Assembly: GCA_914767715.1 (NCBI GenBank)
Contig: OU612069.1
Coordinates: 2,978,001 to 3,042,000 of the forward strand
Direction: 5' to 3'
From: Membranipora membranacea
Taxonomy: Eukaryota; Bryozoa; Gymnolaemata; Cheilostomatida; Membraniporidae
Length of the DNA stretch: 64,000 nucleotides
This document shows positions 57,923 through 64,000 of this stretch, piece after piece (the first letter of the stretch is position 1; every line of letters starts with the position of its first letter). The position numbers and the translations under genes are program-made. The notes below the pieces were generated by a model, which made no database searches, was not told where the DNA came from, and worked only from the letters and a program-made list of their open reading frames with translations.

Positions 57923-58638
57923 AAATTCTGACTTTGTGACTCTGACATTGTTGCCTCTTATGGCGACGCCCACTTTCATCTATTGAAATTGAGTTTAGGT
58001 GTTAGCTGTGAGGGAGGTAAGAATCATTTACTAACACAAATACAATTTCATCACTTTCATACTTGCACAGAGAAACCTCAAATAAACAAACTGCAGCATT
58101 GGAGATCTTTTTTATTTGAAAATTTTATATAATTCTGACCCTTTTATTTTAATATTTCACCTTTATTTTTGAACTTGTATATTTGTAGGAATGAGATAAC
58201 CAAAACACTTTATGCCAAACACTTTAAGAAACAAATCGTAGAGGTAACGTGGCACCGCCCTCTTGCAAATGAAAACGGCCAGGAGATGGACGAAATAGAT
58301 ATATCTGATAGTCTATTGTTGTATGGCATTTTATATTTATTAAAGCATGAAAAAAATAACATTACCTATTTGATTTGTGTCCTCAATTTTTCAATCGATC
58401 AAGTCTGTGATCAAATTATGATATTCAATGAAGCAATACTGATATCTGTGTTTGACTGTTCATGTTCAGTTGTTTGGCTGCTAGCAAATGATAATGACTG
58501 GCATGGGTCGTCACCATATTCAACTGAACATTTGTAAAAACCCATAAATATCTTTTGATCCACTTTTGTCATTTATTCAGTGACATTATTGTTACGGTGA
58601 CTTTATTTGCCAATTGGTAAGCAAAGCGAAAGGTTAGC

Positions 58639-61600
58639 ATGGATAAAGTCTCAACATGCAGAGAACATATATCTCATCTATGTTTGCTCCTACTTCATGT
58701 AAGTATATTCTGTTGCAACTATATCTAAATAAAAAGTCTAATTGCGGCTTTTGCATATCAAGCTCGAGTCAAACAGAATATCTAACCACAGTTCCCAATA
58801 TGTTTTCTGTTACAAAATCTTGAAAAACTTTCTAAAATTCAAGGTTGCAGGCACTGACAGGGTCCTAATAATTTGTAAATCAAACATGCCAAAGTGAGTG
58901 CGAAATTTTAAACATTAAGTTCAGCCAGTGTCAGATTCTCTTTTACTGGTTATAGATATTGTTGCAGTTGGTATTTTGTTCATTTTAATAGATTCCTACC
59001 CATTCTTTTGTTACAGCTTCCTACAGTCAGCCTTTTTCCTCAATCTGAGAGATTTAGGGTCACCCCCTACTGCATTAGAAGTGGCAGGATCATAGAAACT
59101 CTGCATGATCTGCCTCTCATCAAATGTGCAGTTAGTTGTGTTTCAACTGAAGGATGCAGAGGGTTCGCCTATGATAGAGATTCATCATCATGTCAACTCG
59201 GATCAGTGATAGTGGAATCTGGAACAACAGACTCAGACTGACTGCCTGGAGAATCGGTTTATCTTTCAGGTAAAATATCACCCTTTCAGAAACTTTCGTA
59301 TGCAGTAGTCGCGTAACATGAAACATGACCCCAGCGCAAAAGAACTGGTTCACACAAGATTTTAGCTGATTATAGAAACGAGGATATTTCAATAAATTGC
59401 TGAGTATCATTGAAAGGGATTCCTTAGATAAATAATTCAAAACTATCTATCTAGCTTTAACCACATTTTGCAACGAATTGCCAATGTGATACATCAGAGT
59501 TGATGACTTTTGAAATCATTCCCATTCAGATTGAGACGTGCTGAGTACAGTAACTGTTGTAACAGTCCATGTCCACAATGCCCCAAATAAGGTACCTTAT
59601 GCAGAATTAGCTGATTGTAATATGTATTTTTGCAGCCAGATGCAGATCCTTTGATTGCACAGTGTTGTCCTGCAAAAATAATTTCTACTTAGATCATTTG
59701 AATTTGAAAGTCCAATTTAAACAAGGCAATTTAATATCTCAAATCCAATACGGGAAATTGAATTTCGACTTCCTAAGGAAAGAGATGCCATAATTTGATA
59801 TGCGCATTGACAAAGTCAAGTATGCTTTGAGATTACCGAGGTAGATAAAATTTCTACACTAAATCACATCTGCATTAATGGTCATTCTATGTTTTCTCAT
59901 TGCTAAATGCTGAATTCCGGTTAAATCATAGCCAATATCATAGTTGGGTGGATATATTCACCAAAACAAAAAAATATTGCTGTCATTACTTTGGATGTTT
60001 TATTTTATTGAAAAGTGGTGCCCCCGTTATTTTTGTATACCCATTTGGGATATTGTCCACAAGGATATGAACTTTTTAGACATGAATTGTTTTCGAAAGT
60101 TTTGCTTGGAAAGAGTGAGTCTAAATGAAAAAAAAAAAAATTTTAAATTCAAATTGTGAGTTATTTGCCAGGAATTCCAGCCCAGAGGAGATGAACTTTG
60201 ATAACACATGTCGTTTGATATTCTAACATCATTCCAGGGAGAAATTTATCGCGTGCAGCTGATGTTTCATGTGTTTTGATCTTTGCTTTGAACATCTTGC
60301 TCACTGTGTTCATTGAACTCAAATCTATACTAAATGTGCAAAATGTTGTGAATGTTGATTATGATTTTGAGAATATCGAATATCAATTTGGCTTCCATGT
60401 TTATAACAAGTGAAGGCTTAAAGTAGCAGACAACCATAAAAGTTATATTTTGATATTTGATGCGTAATGATTTACTCTTTCTAAACTTGCATGTTAGAAA
60501 CAAATATTAAATTAGAAAATTTTAATTATTTTAATAGCAAACTCTCTTCCACCATTTTGTTTCATTATCAGGCATACCCAATATGATTGGCCAAGTGTTA
60601 ATACACTCAAAATAAATGTATTGCTGGAAAATTTTGATGTAGAAAATTATTTGTTTCTGGAATTAAAGCAGCTATCTTTCGTTTGTTTTAATCTAATACA
60701 TAAACAGGCATGTCAATTGAAAAATCATCTACAAAAACAATGTTTTTGCCTTCAATAAAAAGAAATTACGCTTTTCTATGAGATTATAAACAAAACATAG
60801 CTTCCCAATTTAATCCAGTTTTTTTGAAGCCATAGGGGTTTAGGGGCTGCTGACTGCCCTGCGGTGCAGAACCAGAGCTTATACCTAGGATTTTCATTGT
60901 TGAGTATGCTGCCTATCTGTGAAAGTAAATTGCAAGTGGATTCATAACTAGTGGTGCCAGGGTTGTATGCCACTTTAATGATATTGAATTTTGCTTTTTT
61001 CAGACTCTGCATGGGTCAGTTCATGTGAACTCAGTGATGGATGGTATTATAACTCAGAAAGGGATACATGTATAAAGATGTTCGCCATTGTGAAGACATA
61101 TCTGGATGCTGTAGCGGATTGTCAGACAAAAGGAGCAAAGTTGCCAATTGTATCCAGCTTACAGACTAAAGACTTGTTTGTTACTTTATTGAACAGCAAC
61201 GACCCAAGTAAGCTCTCAAAACAGAAATATTCTGTGCTAGATATAGATGTAGAGGGACAGAAAGGCACAATGTTCATGAAACTCTTTGACCTTTCACTGA
61301 TTACTCCAAGACTGTCAGCCAACCATTGAAACAATATGTAAGAGGTGTAATCAGAATATTGATGTGCAATGATGCAAAAATAGTACCTTACCAGAATTGC
61401 GGACTTAAATGGTTCTATATATAATCATGCATATTTACATCTTTGTTTTTCTCCTCCAATCCTTCTCTCTTCAGTCTCTTCATTAGTTTGAGCATTGATA
61501 AGAATCTCAAAGAATACCTATGTCCTTTTACTACAGTTGACTTATCTCTAACATAGTAGGAGGCTGGTCTAGTTGCGATTGGTTTATATTTTTCATATCT

Positions 61601-62052
61601 CGTCGCATATCTACCCATGGCATTTCTTTGCAGAGTTCACCTGTGTGCAGAAGAAACATCTAACAATGCTTGGAGAAAAATAAGAATAATTTTACATATC
61701 GACTAAGCAGGGAAAAACTAACTCAAATTTTTAATTCCGTCACATACGCCCAAAAAAGCAAAACAAAATTGAGGCCGCAGAGATACCACTGATTTGTTTG
61801 TTGATATTTTGTTCAGGATGGAATAAAATCGCCGTTGGAATGTGGACGGATGCTGTTATCATCCCTGGTACTATAAAATCCTTTCAATGGTCTGATGGCT
61901 CTAATGTTACTACAGATATGTGGGCACCGGGTGAGCCAAAAGGAACTGGGTGTACTCAACTGTGGTATCATTACATGTTACTGGATGATCTGCTTTGTAC
62001 TGGCACAAACGAATATGTTTGCGAGAAATCTACCCAGCAGCCGTTAGATTGA
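58639..62052 (+). CDS. secreted PAN/Apple plus C-type lectin protein, copy C
   Basis: Exons: 58639-58698 (signal peptide, donor CAT|GTAAGT, phase 0), 59017-59269 (PAN; PTVSLFPQSERFRVTPYCIR, then IKCAVSCVSTEGCRGFAYDR), 61004-61207 (CTLD first half; SSCELSDGWYYNSERDTC) and 61817-62052 (CTLD second half; WSDGSNVTTDMWAPGEPKG, then YVCEK, TGA stop). Exon lengths 60/253/204/236 and phases 0/1/1 agree, for 250 residues if read through. The domain order implies a secreted recognition protein. In the binding loop EPK replaces EPN. One lesion: TGA at 59239-59241 near the end of the PAN exon, a column that is Trp in copy A and Cys in copies B and D. Otherwise all domains and splice sites are intact. AATAAA at 62371 and 62513. 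Confidence 0.85.
59270..61003. other. lectin C intron 2
   Basis: AT-rich intron with only chance open frames. Confidence 0.55.
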
Positions 62053-62988
62053 AGGATAGCATTAGAGTGCAACTTTATTCAGTTTATCCTTCACAAAAAT
62101 CCTCTATTTAGTTGGAGCAATATTTATCCAGCAATTGTTGGTTAACTGAACAATTTGAGTGAGTGTGTTGAATGCAGTTATTATCTGCCATATTCCAAAG
62201 GTGAATCCTTTTCTTGTGTTGATTTATTTCGTTTCACCGCGCGTCAGAATTTTTCATGTACTGATAATTATCACATCAGCTGGGGTATTTCATATTGTGT
62301 GGGCGAATAGTTATTCCGTATTTGTTTGCAACATTCTTTTGAAAACCTGTTTAGCATTCATGGTTATGCCAATAAAGGTTTGAAAGCAAATCGGAAATTT
62401 TTTTTTTCTTTTTCATTTATAGCACCACATCGAATAATTGGTATATTGGCATATTGGTTTTATACTAACTATATATATAAACATGTTTCAACGACTCCTG
62501 ACATGTGTTATCCAATAAAATAAATATTACACGTATTGTACGCCATCATAATATCAATAACTATTCTTTAATTTCTGCCACATAATTGACAATGGATAGT
62601 CGATTTTGAATGTCCTTACAATCGTATTCAACTCCCTAGCACTTACAAAATAGAAATAGAAATGATATACCTATTTTTGCAAACTGCATATAATCATGAC
62701 TTTGTTTTTGTTGTGTATGCTGTTGGGGTAAGTCTTGACCTAACGTGATTAGTTTTTCTTCAATAATAGTGTCCCGATTTGGCAAATCTGATTGGACATC
62801 ATAGAACCAATGATCGGTCACAGCTTGTTGACTTGAATCAATATCAACAAATCAGCTTCCCAATGTTGATATTTGCATTTGTCATCGCCATACTCATCTA
62901 TGAGTTTGTGAAAGCCAGTAAATGAATTATTCAAAAGTGGACTTCACGCAGTGACTTTATTCACTATTGAACAGAGTTTTGCGAAAAC
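62053..62988. other. interval between lectin copies C and D
   Basis: 3' flank of copy C with two AATAAA signals, then AT-rich sequence up to the copy D start. No gene seen. Confidence 0.5.
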
Positions 62989-64000
62989 ATGGATAAAAGC
63001 TCTACACACAGAAAACATTTAGCTTATCTTCTCCTACTCCTTACCAATGTAGGTATAAACTGATGCAAACTATTTCTAAATAAAAATAATCTGATCGTTG
63101 CAGAATAATGAGCACATTCTAAACCTAAAATAAATCATATGGGCGTTCAGCAGTTCTTGTGAAGATGTAAAGATATGTTGAAACAGGCATGTCAATTGAT
63201 GTTTAAAAGTTTCCAACACTCAACTGAGATAGTGGAAGGCTGGTATCCATGATGCAATGATGTGATTTTGGTGCTATACTGGAAGGGCAAGGATTGCAAA
63301 AAATATCCAAACATACATACACAATGACATTTTGAATATCTACAACCCGCGGCGCAGCAAGGATAAAATACATATCTTGCAGCTATTAGGGTTTTTCTTA
63401 CAATTGAAATTTTGCCCAGTTCTATGTATTATCTTCTATTTGAAACAGATTCCTCCAGTCTGTCTGTTAACACAGTCTGAAATGTTTAGGAGAGCGGCAC
63501 ACTGCATCATACGTGGAAGCGTCATAGAATCTTTGCATGACCTTACTCATATCAGGTGTGCCGTAAGATGGGCTTCAACTGATGGATGTAGAGGGTTTGG
63601 CTATGATAGATATTTATAATCATGTCGACTTGGATCAGTGATAGTAAACTCTCGAATGAGGGACTGTGTAGCTGGTGAATAAGTTTACCTTTCAGGTAAT
63701 CCTTCTCTACTCTAGAAGTCTTTATTGTGCTCTAACTTTAGAGTACTGTCCCCTGCATCCGCATAATCAAACTTGTTCTAGCAGTATTTAATCTTAATCA
63801 AGGTGTTGAAGTTTGTTTTAGATAAATAACTCTTTTCAGATGATGTAAACTTTAAAGGCGAGATATGAATTAATGATTTCAGCATCCTTTAACAGTCTTT
63901 GGATAGAGGAAAAAAATGTTATGCTAGTATTCAGCAATGTAAGAGGTAACCCTTTGCCAGCGCTGTGACTCATCATCAACAACACTAACATCAAAGTTGT
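62989..64000 (+). pseudogene. PAN/Apple plus C-type lectin gene, copy D, 5' part, broken
   Basis: Exon 1 (62989-63048) encodes MDKSSTHRKHLAYLLLLLTN, donor AAT|GTAGGT, closely matching copy B's leader. The PAN exon (63449-63695) begins IPPVCLLTQSEMFRRAAHCI and includes IRCAVRWASTDGCRGFGYDR. It then has TAA at 63617-63619 where B has Ser (TCA), and a second TAA about 20 codons later (at GGTGAATAAG). A conserved PAN cysteine is Trp (VRWAS against VSCVS). The CTLD exons, if present, lie beyond the window. Length 247 keeps the phase, so decay here is by substitution plus a 6-base deletion. Confidence 0.82.

Noticed and set aside
58169-58537. 122-codon open frame before lectin C
   Set aside because: No ATG context, splice site or motif of note; AT-rich composition typical of chance frames.

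Overview
This is nuclear DNA from an invertebrate animal, probably marine. It is AT-rich and gene-sparse, and its short exons are separated by GT-AG introns. It carries tRNA-derived SINEs, a LINE fragment, hAT-type and foldback elements, an ortholog of the eukaryotic Golgi tether subunit COG6, and secreted PAN/Apple plus C-type lectin proteins. Nothing bacterial (operons, Shine-Dalgarno sites, CRISPR) is present. Gene models were built by hand from splice sites and codon phase, so exon borders are predictions. The exact species cannot be read from the sequence.

Layout. 0.36-0.77 kb: last exon of an unknown + strand gene. 2.6-6.6 kb: the first four exons of COG6 (- strand), with SINEs and foldback elements in its introns. 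6.95-10.1 kb: a tentative + strand locus sharing a promoter region with COG6. 10.8-11.9 kb: a hAT-like element with 8-bp target duplication. 12.8-17.7 kb: a complete six-exon gene for a secreted protein of about 242 residues with about 19 cysteines, followed by a broken paralog at 19.0-19.6 kb. 20.7-22.9 kb: lectin copy A (-). 24.9-25.4 kb: a possible 51-residue secreted peptide (-). 25.86-28.9 kb: array of a roughly 650-bp repeat with a nested MITE. 30.9-35.8 kb: tentative exons of an unknown + strand gene. 40.2-50.2 kb: a candidate 10-kb DNA transposon with inverted ends, holding an intron-rich transposase-like gene (-). 50.7-57.0 kb: lectin copy B (-). 58.6-62.1 kb: lectin copy C (+). 63.0 kb to the end: lectin copy D (+), running off the window.

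Main points. (1) The 40.2-50.2 kb region looks like one large mobile element. It has imperfect terminal inverted repeats and a gene of at least 12 coding exons, giving two BED-like zinc fingers, a PIP-box-like motif, a nuclear localisation motif and an RNase H-like region. The reading frame is broken only by a heptanucleotide repeat and one TGA. (2) The four signal peptide-PAN-CTLD genes share exact exon lengths and intron phases, yet each carries at least one different lesion, so this is a cluster decaying copy by copy or one with polymorphic null alleles. (3) COG6 stops after its N-terminal quarter.
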